A stretch of DNA of 64,000 bases from Thioalkalivibrio paradoxus (GCA_011390565.1 JAABSC010000006.1:60711-124710); one strand, 5' to 3'. Positions 26,674-38,153 are shown, counted from the first letter of the stretch. A program made the numbers and translations. The notes: generated by a model not told the origin, from the sequence alone.

Positions 26674-29282
26674 TCCTGATCTCCGTTACCGGGGTCGGCC
26701 GCGATGGCAGCGTCGTCATCCGCAACCCCCTCGCCGTCTTCCAATTCGTCCTCACCCTGGAGGCGTTCCACGCGAGCCGTTTCCACGAGGCGTTCGCCAT
26801 CGCCGAGCCGGATCAGCCGCACGCCCTGGGTGTTGCGCCCGATCAGCGGAATCTGTTCCGCCGGCGTGCGTACCAGCGTGCCCCCGTCGGTGATCAGCAT
26901 GACTTCATGCTCATCCAGAACCCGGGCTGCGCCGACCAGCGTCCCGTTACGACCGCCGCACTGCATCGCGATCACACCCTGCCCGCCGCGCCGGTGCACC
27001 GGGAACTCGTCGAAACGAGTGCGCTTGCCAAACCCGAACTCGCTGGCAAAGAGAGCGGAGCCCTCGCCGACGATCAGCAGCGCGATGACACGGTACGCCG
27101 AATCCATGCGCACGCCACGCACCCCGCAGGCCGTCCGGCCCATGGCTCTGACGTCCTTCTCGGGGAATCGAACCGCCTTTCCCGCAGAGGTTACCAGCAT
27201 CACATCCTGGCCCCCGTCGGTCAGCGCGACGTCGACCAGGCGATCGTCCTCCCGCAGGTCCACAGCGATAATGCCGCTCGTGCGCGGACGGGAGAAGGCG
27301 GTCAGGGGGGTTTTCTTCACGGTTCCGTGGGCGGTGACCATGAATACGAACTGCTCGTCCAGATACTCGCGCACGGGCAGGATCGCGTTGATCCGCTCGT
27401 CGGGCTCCAGGGGCAGCAGGTTCACAATCGGCTTGCCGCGCGCGGCCCGGCTGCCCTGTGGCAACTCGTACACCTTGATCCAGTACACGCGACCGCGACT
27501 GGAGAAACAGAGAATGGTGTCGTGGGTGTTGGCCACCAGCAGGCGATCCACGAAATCCTCTTCGCGCACGCTCGTCGCGGCCTTGCCACGTCCGCCACGG
27601 CGCTGGGCGCGGTAGGCGGTGACCGGCTGATACTTGACGTAGCCCGCGTGCGAGAGGGTCACCACGACGTCTTCTTCGCCGATCAGGTCCGCCAGGGTCA
27701 GGTTGGCCCGGGCCTCGCGGATCTCGGTCCGGCGAACGTCGTTGTACTGCTCGCGCACGGCCAGCAGCTCATCCCGGATCACCTGTTGCAGGCGTTCCCC
27801 GGAACCGAGGATGTCCAGCAGATCCTCGATCACGTCCAGCAACGCCCGGTATTCGTCGAGAATCTTTTCCTGCTCGAGACCGGTCAGACGGTGCAGTCGA
27901 AGGTCCAGGATGGCCTGTGCCTGAGTTTCCGAAAGGCGGTAGCCCGTCTCGGCAAGACCGAACTCCGCCGGCAGTTCCTCGGGCCGGGAAGTGCGGGCCC
28001 CGGCACGATCGAGCATATCGGTGACCATGCCGGGAGCCCAGGACCGGGCCAGCAGGCCACTCTTGGCTTCGGCCGGACTGGCCGCGGCCTTGATCAGCGC
28101 GATGATCTCATCGATGTTCGCCAGCGCGATCGCCAGGCCTTCGAGGATATGGGCCCGCTCGCGTGCCTTGCGCAGGTCGTAGATCGTCCGCCGGGTCACG
28201 ACCTCGCGCCGGTGCCGCAGGAACGCCTCCAGGATCTGCCGCAGGTCCAGCAGCTGGGGGCGCCCGTCCACGAGCGCGACCATGTTGATGCCGAACACGT
28301 TCTGCATCTGCGTGTGCATGAACAGGTGGTTCAGCACCACTTCCGCCATTTCACCACGCTTGAGTTCGATGACGATGCGCATGCCGTCCTTGTCGGACTC
28401 GTCGCGCAGTTCGCTGATGCCTTCGAGCTTCTTTTCCTTCACCAGCTCGGCGATCTTCTCGATCAACCGGGCCTTGTTCACCTGGTAGGGCAACTCCGTG
28501 ACGATGATCGCCTCGCGCTGCCCGCCCTCGAGTGCTTCGATTTCCGTGCGTGAACGGAGATACACACGGCCGCGGCCGGTGCGGTAGGCGTCGCGGATGC
28601 CCTCGGCCCCGTTGATGATCGCGGCGGTGGGGAAATCGGGGCCCGGCAGGTAGGCCATCAGGCCATCGACATCGATCTCGGGGTCGTCGATCAACGCGAC
28701 GGAGGCGTCGATCACCTCGCCCAGGTTGTGCGGCGGCACGTTCGTCGCCATACCCACGGCGATGCCCGCGGACCCGTTGACCAGGAGGTTCGGAAACTTG
28801 CTCGGAAGGACCGACGGCTCATGCTCGGAACCATCGTAGTTGTCGACGAAATCGACCGTTTCCTTGTCGATGTCGGCCAGCAGTTCCTGCGCGATCCGCG
28901 CCATGCGCACTTCGGTGTACCGCATCGCGGCGGGCGAATCGCCATCCACCGAACCGAAGTTGCCCTGCCCGTCCACGAGCATGTAGCGCATGGAAAACGG
29001 CTGGGCCATGCGAACGATGGCATCGTAGACCGCGGTGTCACCGTGCGGGTGATATTTGCCGATCACGTCACCAACCACGCGAGCGGATTTCTTGTACGGC
29101 TTGTTGAACTCGTTGCCGAGTTCACGCATCGCGTGCAGAACCCGCCGATGGACCGGTTTCAGGCCGTCGCGGACATCCGGGAGTGCCCGGCCCACGATCA
29201 CGCTCATCGCGTAATCGAGATAGGACTGCTGCATCTCGTCTTCGAGATTGACCGGCAGAATTTCCTTCGCGAATTCAGCCAT
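26670..29282 (-). CDS. gyrA: DNA gyrase subunit A
   Basis: An 870-residue type IIA topoisomerase subunit. The N-terminal breakage-reunion domain carries the active-site Tyr122 (MRYTEVRM) and the quinolone-pocket segment PHGDTAVYD, in which position 83 is Thr and 87 Asp. Thr83 occurs as the native residue in several gammaproteobacteria, so it is not read as resistance. The C-terminal domain has six GyrA-box-like beta-pinwheel blades with the RGGRGKAA region, and an acidic tail ([13 protein letters not shown]). Heads the serC-to-cmk block. Confidence 0.97.
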   Translation of the reverse strand: MAEFAKEILPVNLEDEMQQSYLDYAMSVIVGRALPDVRDGLKPVHRRVLHAMRELGNEFNKPYKKSARVVGDVIGKYHPHGDTAVYDAIVRMAQPFSMRYMLVDGQGNFGSVDGDSPAAMRYTEVRMARIAQELLADIDKETVDFVDNYDGSEHEPSVLPSKFPNLLVNGSAGIAVGMATNVPPHNLGEVIDASVALIDDPEIDVDGLMAYLPGPDFPTAAIINGAEGIRDAYRTGRGRVYLRSRTEIEALEGGQREAIIVTELPYQVNKARLIEKIAELVKEKKLEGISELRDESDKDGMRIVIELKRGEMAEVVLNHLFMHTQMQNVFGINMVALVDGRPQLLDLRQILEAFLRHRREVVTRRTIYDLRKARERAHILEGLAIALANIDEIIALIKAAASPAEAKSGLLARSWAPGMVTDMLDRAGARTSRPEELPAEFGLAETGYRLSETQAQAILDLRLHRLTGLEQEKILDEYRALLDVIEDLLDILGSGERLQQVIRDELLAVREQYNDVRRTEIREARANLTLADLIGEEDVVVTLSHAGYVKYQPVTAYRAQRRGGRGKAATSVREEDFVDRLLVANTHDTILCFSSRGRVYWIKVYELPQGSRAARGKPIVNLLPLEPDERINAILPVREYLDEQFVFMVTAHGTVKKTPLTAFSRPRTSGIIAVDLREDDRLVDVALTDGGQDVMLVTSAGKAVRFPEKDVRAMGRTACGVRGVRMDSAYRVIALLIVGEGSALFASEFGFGKRTRFDEFPVHRRGGQGVIAMQCGGRNGTLVGAARVLDEHEVMLITDGGTLVRTPAEQIPLIGRNTQGVRLIRLGDGERLVETARVERLQGEDELEDGEGVADDDAAIAADPGNGDQE

Positions 29283-29318
29283 CGGCGCTCGTTGTCATCC
29301 GGGAGTCGTAAACCCGCG

Positions 29319-29327
29319 ATCTTAGCA
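29319..29327 (-). promoter_or_regulatory. Candidate extended -10 promoter of gyrA
   Basis: On the minus strand TGCTAAGAT is an extended -10 (TG-N-TAAGAT), about 37 bases ahead of the gyrA start, in the 81-base gap after mtnA. No clear -35 was found, as is common for extended -10 promoters. Confidence 0.4.
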
Positions 29328-29363
29328 TAGACACCCGATCCACGTGTGCCCGCCGGCGCGGCC

Positions 29364-30428
29364 TCAGCGGGTCTCGATACGGGCGCGCAGCGCGGCCAGT
29401 GCCTGCCGATCCGGATGCATCACGACGCCGTGTTCGGTCACGAGGGCGTCGATGAGGCGAGCGGGTGTGACATCGAAAGCCGGGTTCCAGCCACCCGCCC
29501 CCTCGGCGGCTACCCGTTGCCCCGCCAGATCCAGCACCTCGGACGGCGGGCGCATTTCGATGGGTATCCCGGCACCGTCGGGGGTCTCGTAATCGATGGT
29601 GCTGACCGGTGCGGCCACCATGAAGCGGACACCGTGTTCGCGGGCAAGGATCGCCAGGCCGTAGGTACCGATCTTGTTCGCGGTATCGCCGTTCGCGGCG
29701 ATGCGATCGGCGCCCACGACGACCCAGGACACCTTTCCGCTTCGCAACAGGCTCGCGGCCGCCCCTTCACAGAGCAATTGGACCGGAATCCCGTCCTGAA
29801 CCAATTCCCAGGCGGTCAGGCGGGCGCCCTGCAGCCAGGGACGCGTCTCGTCGGCGAACACACCCTGGATACGACCCTTGGCCCAGGCGGAACGGATCAC
29901 GCCCAGTGCGGTTCCGAACCCGCCGGTCGCAAGCGAACCGGTGTTGCAGTGCGTCAGGACGGCCCGGCCCGATTCGATCAATTCCGCGCCGGCGGCTCCC
30001 ATACGCCGGTTCGCCTCGATATCGTCCGCAAGCATCCGGTGCGCGGCAGCAAGACTGGCCGTAACGGCTTCGTCCGCTCCCGTGCAGCGGTCCAGTACCG
30101 CCCGCATGCGATCCAGCGCCCAAAACAGATTGACCGCGGTCGGTCGCGATGCCGCCAGCCGATCGAGCGCAACGTCGACCGCAGTCCGCCAGTGCGGCAC
30201 GCCCTGATCACGGGCTTCCTGGCACGCCAGGACCACGCCGAAGGCGGCCGTGATCCCGATCGCGGGCGCCCCCCGTACGACCATGTCCCGAATCGCCGTG
30301 GCCACCTCGGCCGCACCTCGATAGGCATTCTCCAGCTGGGCTTGGGGTAACCGTCGCTGGTCCAGGAGGAAGAGCGTGCCATCCTCGAAGCGGATGGGCC
30401 GGATACTGTCAGGAAGCGGTGCGTTCAT
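29364..30428 (-). CDS. mtnA: S-methyl-5-thioribose-1-phosphate isomerase
   Basis: A 354-residue methionine-salvage enzyme of the eIF2B-like isomerase family. Signatures: [17 protein letters not shown], the catalytic-cysteine region [39 protein letters not shown] and the catalytic aspartate in [19 protein letters not shown]. It converts methylthioribose-1-phosphate to methylthioribulose-1-phosphate. Its placement upstream of gyrA is seen in other gammaproteobacteria. Confidence 0.94.
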   Translation of the reverse strand: MNAPLPDSIRPIRFEDGTLFLLDQRRLPQAQLENAYRGAAEVATAIRDMVVRGAPAIGITAAFGVVLACQEARDQGVPHWRTAVDVALDRLAASRPTAVNLFWALDRMRAVLDRCTGADEAVTASLAAAHRMLADDIEANRRMGAAGAELIESGRAVLTHCNTGSLATGGFGTALGVIRSAWAKGRIQGVFADETRPWLQGARLTAWELVQDGIPVQLLCEGAAASLLRSGKVSWVVVGADRIAANGDTANKIGTYGLAILAREHGVRFMVAAPVSTIDYETPDGAGIPIEMRPPSEVLDLAGQRVAAEGAGGWNPAFDVTPARLIDALVTEHGVVMHPDRQALAALRARIETR

Positions 30429-30432
30429 CCCG

Positions 30433-32802
30433 TCATTCTAACGCGGCGGGCATCCGGTTCGGGAGCCGATCAGGCGGGTTTGACGATGGACAATGCGCCG
30501 GCAGGGGAACCAGGGGCTTGACGGCCGGCTGCCAGAAGCGCGCGCGTTCGACCCGGCTGCCCGGCCCGACCCGGATGCCGCTGCGGTCCGTCTCGATCCA
30601 CAACATGCCGCGCTCCGCCGTGTCCAGAAGAGGCACGCAGGCGTTCGCCAGGCGTTCGGTCACATCGGACGCAGGGTGACCGAACCGGTTGTCATGGCCC
30701 CGGCTCACCCACGCCAACCGGGGGGACGCGGCCTCCAGCAATCCACGACTGAGCACGCCTGACGCACCATGATGTGGCACCAGCAGCACGTCGGTGGCCA
30801 GCCGCGTCCGCACCGAACGCACCATCACGCGCTCGCCGATGCCCTCGACGTCTCCGGTCAACAGCAGGCGACCATGAGGTCCACGGACCGCCAGCACACA
30901 GGAGCCCGCGTTGCTTCCATCCCAGAAGGGAGGCGGATGCAATGTCTCGAACTCGACCCCGTCCCATTCCCAGCGGAGACCGGTTTCACACGACTCTTCA
31001 CCCGAAGAGGGATCATCCCTGCGACCGAAGACGCGGGGCTCCGGAAACGCAGCCACAACCGCGGCGATGCCGCCACGATGATCCTGATTCTCATGGCTCA
31101 CCAGGATGCGGTCGACCTCGCGCACTCCCAGCCGTCGAAGTGCCGGAACCACGACGGCGGCACCGGTGTCGAGCCCGCCTTCCCAGGCCGGCCCGGCATC
31201 GTAGACAAGGACGTGACTCCGGGTCTGTACGATCACCGCGAGTCCCTGGCCCACGTCGAGCATCTCGGCGCGAAAGTCCCCTTCGGCCAGACCGGCGGGA
31301 GGGGCCAGGAACAGGGGCATGCACAGCACCGCGGCAAGCGGCAGAAGCCGCAGACTTCTCGGAAGCAACAACAGCAAGACCGCCGTTCCAGCCAGCAGAG
31401 CGGCCGCCCATGACACCCCGGTCTCCGAGGTCGCCCCAGGCAGGAGCAGAATGCCGTCCAGAATCCGCAGCAGCAGCGCCAGCCAGAAATCCGCCCACAC
31501 GAAGAAGGGGGTTCCGAGGGCCGGCCAGACCACCGCCAGCCCGGCACCGACGAGCAGCGACGGAAGCACGGCCAGACTGACCACCGGCACGGCGACCAGA
31601 TTGGCGACCGGAGCCGCCCATGCGCCCAGCTGGAACCAAGCGAGGCTCAGCGGCAGCAACGACAGGGCGAGGATCACCTGGACGGATGTCCATTCGCGGG
31701 CGCCCGGCTTGCCGACGCGCCCCCGCAGAAGGGCCAGGATCACCGCCACGGCACCGAACGAGAACCAGAAACCCGGAGCCAGCACGTTGGCTGGCTGCAT
31801 CGCCACCACGAGGATCACCGCGGCGGCATAGACCCGCCAGGAGAGCGCATCCCGACCGAGCAAAAGCGCCCCGGATGCAAGCAACAACATGATCAAGGCA
31901 CGTTGCGTCGGAATGCTGAAGCCCGCCAGAGCGGCGTACAACACTGCGGCGACGATGGCCACCAGTGCCCCGAATGCGCCCATGGATATCCGCGTTTGCA
32001 GGCCGGGCACCCGCCGCCACAGAAGACCGGCGAGCAACAGCGCGAACCCGGCGACCAGGCCGACATGCAGGCCCGAGATGGCCATGAGGTGATTGGTCCC
32101 CGTGTGCAGGAAAAGCCGCCACTCGTCCGCGGTCATCGCACCGCGCTCACCAATCACCAGGGCCTGCATCACCCCCGAGTGCCGCGCCCCGGGATGGCTG
32201 GCAAGCATCGCGTCGCGTACCCGCTCGCGCAGGCGATGCAACCCGGGCGAACCGGGGCCGCGAGCGGCTGCGGACAGCATTTCCGGCCGCCCTCGAACGA
32301 CCGCCAGCCCGTGCAAGCCCTCTCGATACAACCAGGTTCCGTAGTCGAACCCCGCGGGGTTGTGAAGACCGCGCGGGGGGCGCAGACGCACCGTGACCCG
32401 AATGCGGTCGCCGGCGGCAAGACTGGGCTCTGGCGGAAAAAGGGTTACCCGCAGGCGCTCCGGGCGCAGGACTGCGGCCATTTCCTGCGGCTCCTCGACC
32501 TGCTCTACCGCCAGCACGAAACGGCTGCGTCGGGGCGAATGATCGGGAATCCCCGAAATCACGCCGACCAAGGCCACCTCGACGCCTGTGAACTCAACGG
32601 GCACCGACCGCTCCAGCCACTGGTGACCGTGCCATCCCGCCCAGACAAAGCCGAGCACCAGAGCCGCGGGCAGGCGCAGGGGCCGGAGCCCCACGAGCAG
32701 AAGTGCCACAGCAGCCGCAGGACCCCAGGGCCACGAGGGTAAAGACCCGAGCTGGTGCAGGCCCCAGGCCCCGGCGGTGAAGGCGATGGCCAGCGCCATC
32801 AT
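30433..32802 (-). CDS. comEC: DNA internalisation protein ComEC/Rec2
   Basis: A 789-residue polytopic protein. It has an N-terminal DUF4131-like part with membrane helices and a soluble OB-like segment ([17 protein letters not shown]), a central ComEC membrane domain of about eight to ten helices including the [17 protein letters not shown] signature, and a C-terminal metallo-beta-lactamase domain with the [10 protein letters not shown] metal-site motif. It forms the inner-membrane channel for transforming single-stranded DNA. Four bases separate it from mtnA, so the two are probably co-transcribed. Confidence 0.92.
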   Translation of the reverse strand: MMALAIAFTAGAWGLHQLGSLPSWPWGPAAAVALLLVGLRPLRLPAALVLGFVWAGWHGHQWLERSVPVEFTGVEVALVGVISGIPDHSPRRSRFVLAVEQVEEPQEMAAVLRPERLRVTLFPPEPSLAAGDRIRVTVRLRPPRGLHNPAGFDYGTWLYREGLHGLAVVRGRPEMLSAAARGPGSPGLHRLRERVRDAMLASHPGARHSGVMQALVIGERGAMTADEWRLFLHTGTNHLMAISGLHVGLVAGFALLLAGLLWRRVPGLQTRISMGAFGALVAIVAAVLYAALAGFSIPTQRALIMLLLASGALLLGRDALSWRVYAAAVILVVAMQPANVLAPGFWFSFGAVAVILALLRGRVGKPGAREWTSVQVILALSLLPLSLAWFQLGAWAAPVANLVAVPVVSLAVLPSLLVGAGLAVVWPALGTPFFVWADFWLALLLRILDGILLLPGATSETGVSWAAALLAGTAVLLLLLPRSLRLLPLAAVLCMPLFLAPPAGLAEGDFRAEMLDVGQGLAVIVQTRSHVLVYDAGPAWEGGLDTGAAVVVPALRRLGVREVDRILVSHENQDHRGGIAAVVAAFPEPRVFGRRDDPSSGEESCETGLRWEWDGVEFETLHPPPFWDGSNAGSCVLAVRGPHGRLLLTGDVEGIGERVMVRSVRTRLATDVLLVPHHGASGVLSRGLLEAASPRLAWVSRGHDNRFGHPASDVTERLANACVPLLDTAERGMLWIETDRSGIRVGPGSRVERARFWQPAVKPLVPLPAHCPSSNPPDRLPNRMPAALE

Positions 32803-32903
32803 GTTTCCATCCCGTTCGGAACCGCAATACCATCGCGGCTCAGGGCATCCGGAACGGCCGCGGCTTCAACGAACGCTGAGTGCGCTAAGCTGAAGACAGG
32901 AAC

Positions 32904-33503
32904 ATGGCGAAGAATCTGATCAAAAGCTGGTTCCCGGCCTACGATTCGGTCCGGAGCCATAGTGGTCTGAAATTGCTGGGCCCGCGCCTGCGCGCTCCTG
33001 ATCTCTGGCATATGAACCGGCGCTCCGTCGCGGGTGCTTTTGCCGTTGGACTGTTCGTGGCGTTCCTGCCCGTCCCCCTGCAGATGGTTCTCGCGGCCGT
33101 GATCGCGGTTTGGGTTCGCGTCAACCTGCCCATCTCGGTCCTGCTCGTCTGGGTTTCCAATCCCCTGACGATGCCGCCCATCTTCTATACAGCCTATACC
33201 ATCGGACGCTGGATTCTGGACGTTCCGCCCCGGTCTTTTCGGGTGGAAATGACGCTCGAGTGGTTCACCACCGACCTGCTGACCATCTGGAAGCCGCTGG
33301 TCATGGGAAGTCTTGTCCTCGCCGTTGTCGCCAGCGTCTCAGGTTATCTGGTCATCCGTATCCTCTGGTGGATCAACGTGGTGGAACGGCTGAAGCTCAA
33401 ACGCGCCCGCATGCACCGCAAACTTCTGGAGAGCCAGAAGAACCCGTATCGCAACCCGCCCGCCAGGGATCCCGGTCCGCAGGACGAACACCCACCCCGT
33501 TAA
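32904..33503 (+). CDS. DUF2062 membrane protein
   Basis: A 199-residue protein with about three membrane helices. The DUF2062 core is visible: RRSVAGAFAVGLFVAFLPVP, VRVNLPISVLLVWVSNPLTMPPIF and a C-terminal helix LVLAVVASVSGYLVIRI, followed by a basic tail. Function of the family is unknown. It is divergent from comEC, with 101 bases between, and convergent with lolD. Confidence 0.85.
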   Translation: MAKNLIKSWFPAYDSVRSHSGLKLLGPRLRAPDLWHMNRRSVAGAFAVGLFVAFLPVPLQMVLAAVIAVWVRVNLPISVLLVWVSNPLTMPPIFYTAYTIGRWILDVPPRSFRVEMTLEWFTTDLLTIWKPLVMGSLVLAVVASVSGYLVIRILWWINVVERLKLKRARMHRKLLESQKNPYRNPPARDPGPQDEHPPR

Positions 33504-33541
33504 CCGTCATGACCCTGCGCCACTCCTGGCGAAGAAAAACG

Positions 33542-33620
33542 AGCCACGGAAAAACAAGGACATCACGGAAGAAGAAGGGAATTCAAACTCTTCTGTGTAG
33601 TTCCGTGTTCTTCCGTGGCT
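33542..33620. repeat. Palindromic intergenic element, copy A
   Basis: A 79-bp imperfect palindrome ending in the perfect pair AGCCACGGAA/TTCCGTGGCT, with further CACGGAA/TTCCGTG motifs inside. It sits between the convergent DUF2062 and lolD genes and could form a long hairpin. Copies B and C are at 38074 and 49432. Confidence 0.75.
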
Positions 33621-33654
33621 GCATTTTCACCTCAACAACCGTCACCGGGCGGGC

Positions 33655-34341
33655 TCAGCTCTCCAGGAGCGCCCCGTCCACCAGGGTCAGTGTCCGATCC
33701 ATGCGCGCTGCAAGGGTCGGGTCATGCGTGACCAGAACCAGCGCGGTACCCGTCTCCCGGTTCATCTCCTGCAGCAATGTGAAGACCCGCTGCGCCCGGT
33801 CCCGATCGAGATTGCCGGTCGGTTCATCGGCAAGAATGACCTGCGGTCGCGTGACCATCGCGCGCGCGATCGCCACACGCTGGCGCTCGCCACCCGAGAG
33901 TTCGGAAGGCTTGTGACCCACACGTTCCGAAAGGTCGACCCGCTCCAGCCAGGCCGCGGCTTCGGCCAATGCACGGCGCGTGGCATCCCCCCGGATCATC
34001 AACGGCATCGCCACATTCTCGAGCGCGGTGAATTCCGGCAAAAGGTGATGGAACTGGTACACGAAGCCAAGGTATCGGTTGCGCAGGGTTCCCCGCCTCG
34101 CGTCGCTCAGCCGGGCCCAATCCCGGCCATGGACCGACACCTGCCCGCCGTTCGGCAGATCCAGGCCCCCGAGCAGGTGCAGCAGCGTGCTCTTGCCCGA
34201 ACCGGAGGCTCCGACAATGGCCAGTTGGTCGTTCCGCCGGACCTCGAGATTGACGCCTTTCAGCACCGCGACATCAAGGCTACCCTCGCGAAACCGCCGC
34301 TCGAGTGCGCGAGCCTCCAGGATGACCGCCTCGTCACTCAT
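33655..34341 (-). CDS. lolD: Lipoprotein-releasing ABC transporter ATP-binding protein
   Basis: A 228-residue ABC ATPase: Walker [20 protein letters not shown]-loop [19 protein letters not shown] (the LLPEFTA form is typical of LolD), signature [15 protein letters not shown], Walker [13 protein letters not shown] and the H-loop VTHDP. It powers release of outer-membrane lipoproteins from the inner membrane to LolA. It overlaps the upstream membrane-subunit gene by eight bases. Confidence 0.93.
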   Translation of the reverse strand: MSDEAVILEARALERRFREGSLDVAVLKGVNLEVRRNDQLAIVGASGSGKSTLLHLLGGLDLPNGGQVSVHGRDWARLSDARRGTLRNRYLGFVYQFHHLLPEFTALENVAMPLMIRGDATRRALAEAAAWLERVDLSERVGHKPSELSGGERQRVAIARAMVTRPQVILADEPTGNLDRDRAQRVFTLLQEMNRETGTALVLVTHDPTLAARMDRTLTLVDGALLES

Positions 34342-35584
34342 AGCGAAGCGCCTCCGCCGGGCGCGTGCGCGATGCCCGCCACGCCGGGAACAGAGTCGCC
34401 AGCAGCGTCAGCAAAAACGCCAGCCCGCTGATTCGCACTACATCCCGAACACGAAGATCGCTCGGTAACTCATTGATATAATAAACATCCGCCGAGAGGA
34501 ACTCGGTTCCCGTAAGCCGTTCGATGAGGGGGACCACGACATCGATGTTCAGCGCCAGGCTGACCCCGCCCACCACGCCCAGGGTAATGCCGACCACACC
34601 GATCACCACACCCTGGACGATGAACACCAGCATGACCGCCGAGGGCTTCAGACCCAGCGTCCTCAGGATGGCAATGTCCGACTGCTTGTCGGTCACCAGC
34701 ATCACCAGGGTCGAAACGATGTTGAACGCGGCCACCGCGACGATCAGCGACAGGATGATGAACATCACGACCTTTTCCATCTGGATGGCGCGAAACAGGT
34801 TCGCGTGCTGCTGCGTCCAGTCCGTCACCCGGAACACCCCTTCCAGCGATCGGGCCACGTCGCGGCCCACCGGCCCAGCCTGCATCAGGTCTTCCAGCCG
34901 CAGGCGCAGCCCCGTGACGCCCTCGCCGGTCTGAAACAACGCCCGCGCATCATCCAGGTGAATGAATGCGGTGCCGCGGTCATACTCGTACATCCCGACT
35001 TCGAACACGCCCGTCACCCCGAACCGGCGCATCCGGGGCACAACCCCGGCCGGACTCACGCTGGCCTGCGGGGCCATCAGAACGATGGAATCGCCCACGC
35101 GCACACCCAGTTGGGCGGCCAGTTCGATTCCCAGAACGATCTGGAAGGTACCGGGTTCCAGGCCGTCCAGCGACCCCCGAACCATGTGCTCCGCGATCTG
35201 CGCCACGCGCTCCTCCGCGCTCGGCTCGATGCCCCGAACCAGCGCTCCCGAGATGTTGCCGAATGCACTGAGCATCGCCTCACCCGCGACATAAGGCGCG
35301 GCCGCCAGCACCCGCGGATCGCTGGCCTCGACACGTTCCGAAAGTCCCTCCCAGCCGCGCAGCGATCCGTCAAACGACTGGATCGTCGCGTGCGACGCCA
35401 TGCCCAGGATGCGCTCGCGCAATTCGCGTTCGAATCCGTTCATGACCGACAGCACGGTGATCAGGGCAGTCACCCCCAGCACCAGCCCGATCATCGACAC
35501 GATCGAAATGAAGGAAATGAAGTGATTGCGTCGTTTGGCCCGCGTGTAACGCAGACCGATGGCGAGCGGAAGCGGCTTGAACAT
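34334..35584 (-). CDS. lolC: Lipoprotein-releasing transporter membrane subunit (LolC/E or LolF type)
   Basis: A 416-residue protein with four membrane helices: one near residues 25-45 after [31 protein letters not shown], a large periplasmic MacB-like domain (about 50-265), then three helices around 270-400. Only one such subunit accompanies lolD here, so the transporter may be a homodimeric LolF-type complex, although a lolE elsewhere cannot be excluded. The ATG at 35584 fits the family N-terminus. Confidence 0.88.
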   Translation of the reverse strand: MFKPLPLAIGLRYTRAKRRNHFISFISIVSMIGLVLGVTALITVLSVMNGFERELRERILGMASHATIQSFDGSLRGWEGLSERVEASDPRVLAAAPYVAGEAMLSAFGNISGALVRGIEPSAEERVAQIAEHMVRGSLDGLEPGTFQIVLGIELAAQLGVRVGDSIVLMAPQASVSPAGVVPRMRRFGVTGVFEVGMYEYDRGTAFIHLDDARALFQTGEGVTGLRLRLEDLMQAGPVGRDVARSLEGVFRVTDWTQQHANLFRAIQMEKVVMFIILSLIVAVAAFNIVSTLVMLVTDKQSDIAILRTLGLKPSAVMLVFIVQGVVIGVVGITLGVVGGVSLALNIDVVVPLIERLTGTEFLSADVYYINELPSDLRVRDVVRISGLAFLLTLLATLFPAWRASRTRPAEALRYE

Positions 35585-35698
35585 GGTCGAATCATGCCAG
35601 AGGGGACGCAACAAGCCTATCGCGGACCCAAAATTTCAGGGGAACCCGCGGGGCGGTGCGAAAACGCTCCCGCCAACTCCCGCTCCGTCCGCGGCCGG

Positions 35699-35707
35699 TG
35701 CTATTAT
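35699..35707 (+). promoter_or_regulatory. Extended -10 promoter ahead of the agmatine operon
   Basis: TG-C-TATTAT (extended -10 form) lies 28 bases before the ATG at 35735, with AAGGAGAG between. It would drive the small exported protein and the overlapping aguA-aguB genes. Confidence 0.45.
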
Positions 35708-35734
35708 CAACACATGCTTCGAAGGAGAGCCCCG

Positions 35735-36061
35735 ATGCGCGTCCGAATCGGATCCAGCCTCACCCTCCTGGCCCTGCTGGGATTATTCGCCGCGACCCCG
35801 CTGAGCGCAGAAATCCTGCGCGCGGAGACCGGCAACCTGACCGTGCTGTCGAAGCCTTCGTTACCCACCCGCGGCGAAGCCCAGCAGAGCGTACTCGCAC
35901 GATACGGGGAACCGCTGGGCCGGTACGCCACCGTCGGTGGCGATTCGCGCTGGCAGCCACCGATCACGCGCTGGGACTACGCAGACTTCTCAGTGATCTT
36001 TGAAGGGACCTCCACGCTGCACAGCGTGTTGCACGGACCCGTCACGCCGCAGTCTCGGTGA
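35735..36061 (+). CDS. Small exported protein, BamE-like fold possible
   Basis: A 108-residue protein with signal peptide MRVRIGSSLTLLALLGLFAATPLSA. The mature part (SVLARYGEPLGRYATVGG...ITRWDYADFSVIFEGTSTLHSVLHG) has the helix-then-three-strand rhythm of SmpA/BamE-like domains, but no family was recognised with certainty. The start is fixed by AAGGAGAG at 35721-35728. It overlaps aguA by four bases (GTGA), yet an envelope protein has no obvious role in agmatine use; the link may be only transcriptional. Confidence 0.65.
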   Translation: MRVRIGSSLTLLALLGLFAATPLSAEILRAETGNLTVLSKPSLPTRGEAQQSVLARYGEPLGRYATVGGDSRWQPPITRWDYADFSVIFEGTSTLHSVLHGPVTPQSR

Positions 36062-37107
36062 GCCCGGACCCATCACCCCGACGACTCCCGGCCGAATGGG
36101 AAGCACAAAGCGGGGTTCAGCTCACCTGGCCTCACGAGAGTACGGACTGGGGTCCAGACCTCGACTCCGTCGAACCGGTGTTCGCCGCGATCGGCGCGGC
36201 CATCGCGCGACGCGAGTCCCTGCTCGTGGTCTGCCGGGATACCGACCATCGCACTCACGTCCTTGAGCAGCTTCGAGGCTCGGGTATCGACCTCGACCGC
36301 GTGCAGCTGGGTATTGCTCTCTCCGACGATACCTGGGCCAGAGATCACGGAGCAATCACGGTGCTGGAAGACGGGCAGCCCATCCTGCTCGACTTCGTGT
36401 TCAACGGTTGGGGCGGGAAATTTCCCGCGGAACAGGACAATCAGTTGACGGCAAGCCTGGCCGCCCAGGGTCGTTTCGGAACGACGCCGGTGGAAACCAT
36501 CGATCTCGTCCTCGAGGGCGGCAGCATCGAATCGGACGGAGCGGGCACCCTGCTCACCACCCGCCACTGCCTCCTGCAGCCGACGCGCAACCCGGGCCTG
36601 TCGCAGGCGGACATCGAGGAACGATTCCGCAAGCATTTCGGTACCGAGAGAGTCCTTTGGCTGGAGCACGGGGCACTGGAGGGTGACGACACCGACGGGC
36701 ACATCGATACCCTTGCGCGCTTCTGTGATCCCTCGACCATCGCGTACGTCGAGTGTTCCGACCCCACGGATGCGCAGTTTCCTGAACTCGAGCGCATGGC
36801 GGCCGAAATTGCGGCCCTCGTGCAGCCTTCGGGCGAACCGTATCACCGTGTGCCGCTGCCGCTACCGGCGCCTCAATTCGACGCAGGCAGGCGACTCCCC
36901 GCGACCTACGCCAATTTCCTGATCATCAACGACGCGGTACTCGTCCCCGTGTACGACGATCCGGCCGACGCCGTCGCGATGGAGCGACTTGGCGAAGTAT
37001 TTCCAGGGCGCAACGTCGTCGGGATCGATTGCCGTGCGATCATCCGCCAGGGGGGTAGTCTGCATTGCCTGACCATGCAGTTCCCGCTGGGCGTTCTGCC
37101 CCATTGA
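36058..37107 (+). CDS. aguA: Agmatine deiminase
   Basis: A 349-residue enzyme of the peptidylarginine deiminase-like family that converts agmatine to N-carbamoylputrescine. Motifs: DDTWARDHGAITV, VFNGWGGKFPAEQDNQL, LEGGSIESDGAGTLLTT, the His region EGDDTDGHIDTLARF and the nucleophile Cys337 in QGGSLHCLTMQ. Its GTG start overlaps the previous stop. aguB follows directly, giving the two-step agmatine-to-putrescine route. Confidence 0.94.
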   Translation: MSPDPSPRRLPAEWEAQSGVQLTWPHESTDWGPDLDSVEPVFAAIGAAIARRESLLVVCRDTDHRTHVLEQLRGSGIDLDRVQLGIALSDDTWARDHGAITVLEDGQPILLDFVFNGWGGKFPAEQDNQLTASLAAQGRFGTTPVETIDLVLEGGSIESDGAGTLLTTRHCLLQPTRNPGLSQADIEERFRKHFGTERVLWLEHGALEGDDTDGHIDTLARFCDPSTIAYVECSDPTDAQFPELERMAAEIAALVQPSGEPYHRVPLPLPAPQFDAGRRLPATYANFLIINDAVLVPVYDDPADAVAMERLGEVFPGRNVVGIDCRAIIRQGGSLHCLTMQFPLGVLPH

Positions 37108-37133
37108 ACCCATTCGAACCGAATCTGGCCCCC

Positions 37134-38009
37134 ATGCGAGTCGCACTCATCCAGCATCGCCACGCCGGCGACACGACCCGGAACCTCGCGACTGCCGCGA
37201 GCGCGGTGGCGGCAGCCGCGGCCGAGGGCGCCCGCCTGGTGGTGCTGGCCGAGCTGCACAGCGGACCCTATTTCTGTCAGGTGGAAACACCCGCGGAATT
37301 CGACCGCGCCGAAACGATCCCGGGACCGACGAGCGATGCGCTCGGCCATCTGGCCCGTCAGCATGGCGTGGTATTGGTGGGTTCACTCTTCGAACGCCGA
37401 GCCCCCGGACTTTTCCATAACACGGCCGTTGTCTTCGAACGCGACGGAACGCTGGTCGGCACCTACCGCAAGATGCACATCCCGGACGATCCCGGGTATT
37501 ACGAAAAGTACTACTTCACCCCGGGTGACCTTGGATTCCACCCGATCCAGACTTCCGTGGGCCGCCTGGGCGTGCTCGTCTGCTGGGATCAGTGGTACCC
37601 GGAGGCCGCTCGCCTGATGGCGCTGGCCGGTGCCGAGATGCTGATCTACCCCACCGCCATCGGCTGGGACCCCAACGACACCGATGAGGAGCAGGCTCGC
37701 CAGCACGACGCCTGGGTCACCGTGCAGCGCGGGCACGCCGTGGCCAACAACCTGCCCGTGCTGGCCTGTAACCGGGTCGGGTTTGAGGCGGATCCGTCCG
37801 GCGTCTCTGCCGGGGCCTCGTTCTGGGGGTCGAGTTTCGTCACCGGACCCCAGGGAGAGTTCCTGGCCCGCGCCGGAGCGGCGGAACCCGAAATTCTGTA
37901 CGCGGACATCGAACCGGGCCGCACCGAACTCGTTCGCCGGCAGTGGCCATTCCTGCGCGACCGGCGCATCGACGCCTATGAAGGCCTGCTGCGGCGCTTC
38001 ATCGACTGA
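37134..38009 (+). CDS. aguB: N-carbamoylputrescine amidase
   Basis: A 291-residue nitrilase-superfamily amidase making putrescine, CO2 and ammonia from carbamoylputrescine. Catalytic triad regions are visible: Glu in LAELHSGPYFCQ, Lys in TYRKMHIPDDPGYYEKYYF, and Cys in VCWDQWYPEAARLMAL. A TTG at 37104 overlapping the aguA stop is an alternative start, but ATG 37134 begins at the conserved first strand (RVALIQ). Confidence 0.94.
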   Translation: MRVALIQHRHAGDTTRNLATAASAVAAAAAEGARLVVLAELHSGPYFCQVETPAEFDRAETIPGPTSDALGHLARQHGVVLVGSLFERRAPGLFHNTAVVFERDGTLVGTYRKMHIPDDPGYYEKYYFTPGDLGFHPIQTSVGRLGVLVCWDQWYPEAARLMALAGAEMLIYPTAIGWDPNDTDEEQARQHDAWVTVQRGHAVANNLPVLACNRVGFEADPSGVSAGASFWGSSFVTGPQGEFLARAGAAEPEILYADIEPGRTELVRRQWPFLRDRRIDAYEGLLRRFID

Positions 38010-38073
38010 ACCTCCAGCGAGAGCGGCAATCCAACTGGCATGCCCTACACCACCCTGGACCACTGAAAGTTGG

Positions 38074-38153
38074 GCCACGGAAGACACGGAACACACGGAA
38101 AGAATTTGATTTCCCTTTGTTCAAGGTCCGTGTTTTTCCGTGTTTTCCGTGGC
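38074..38153. repeat. Palindromic intergenic element, copy B
   Basis: An 80-bp imperfect palindrome with ends GCCACGGAA/TTCCGTGGC and three iterated CACGGAA motifs in the left arm mirrored in the right. It lies between aguB and the DUF2892 gene and could end aguB transcription as a hairpin. Confidence 0.75.

Noticed and set aside
26907..28553. 548-codon open frame antisense to gyrA
   Set aside because: Shadow of gyrA; composition is His/Gln/Asp-rich without domain motifs.
29020..29040. GyrA Thr83 as a quinolone resistance change
   Set aside because: Thr at this position is the native residue in several gammaproteobacteria and Asp87 is unchanged, so resistance cannot be inferred.
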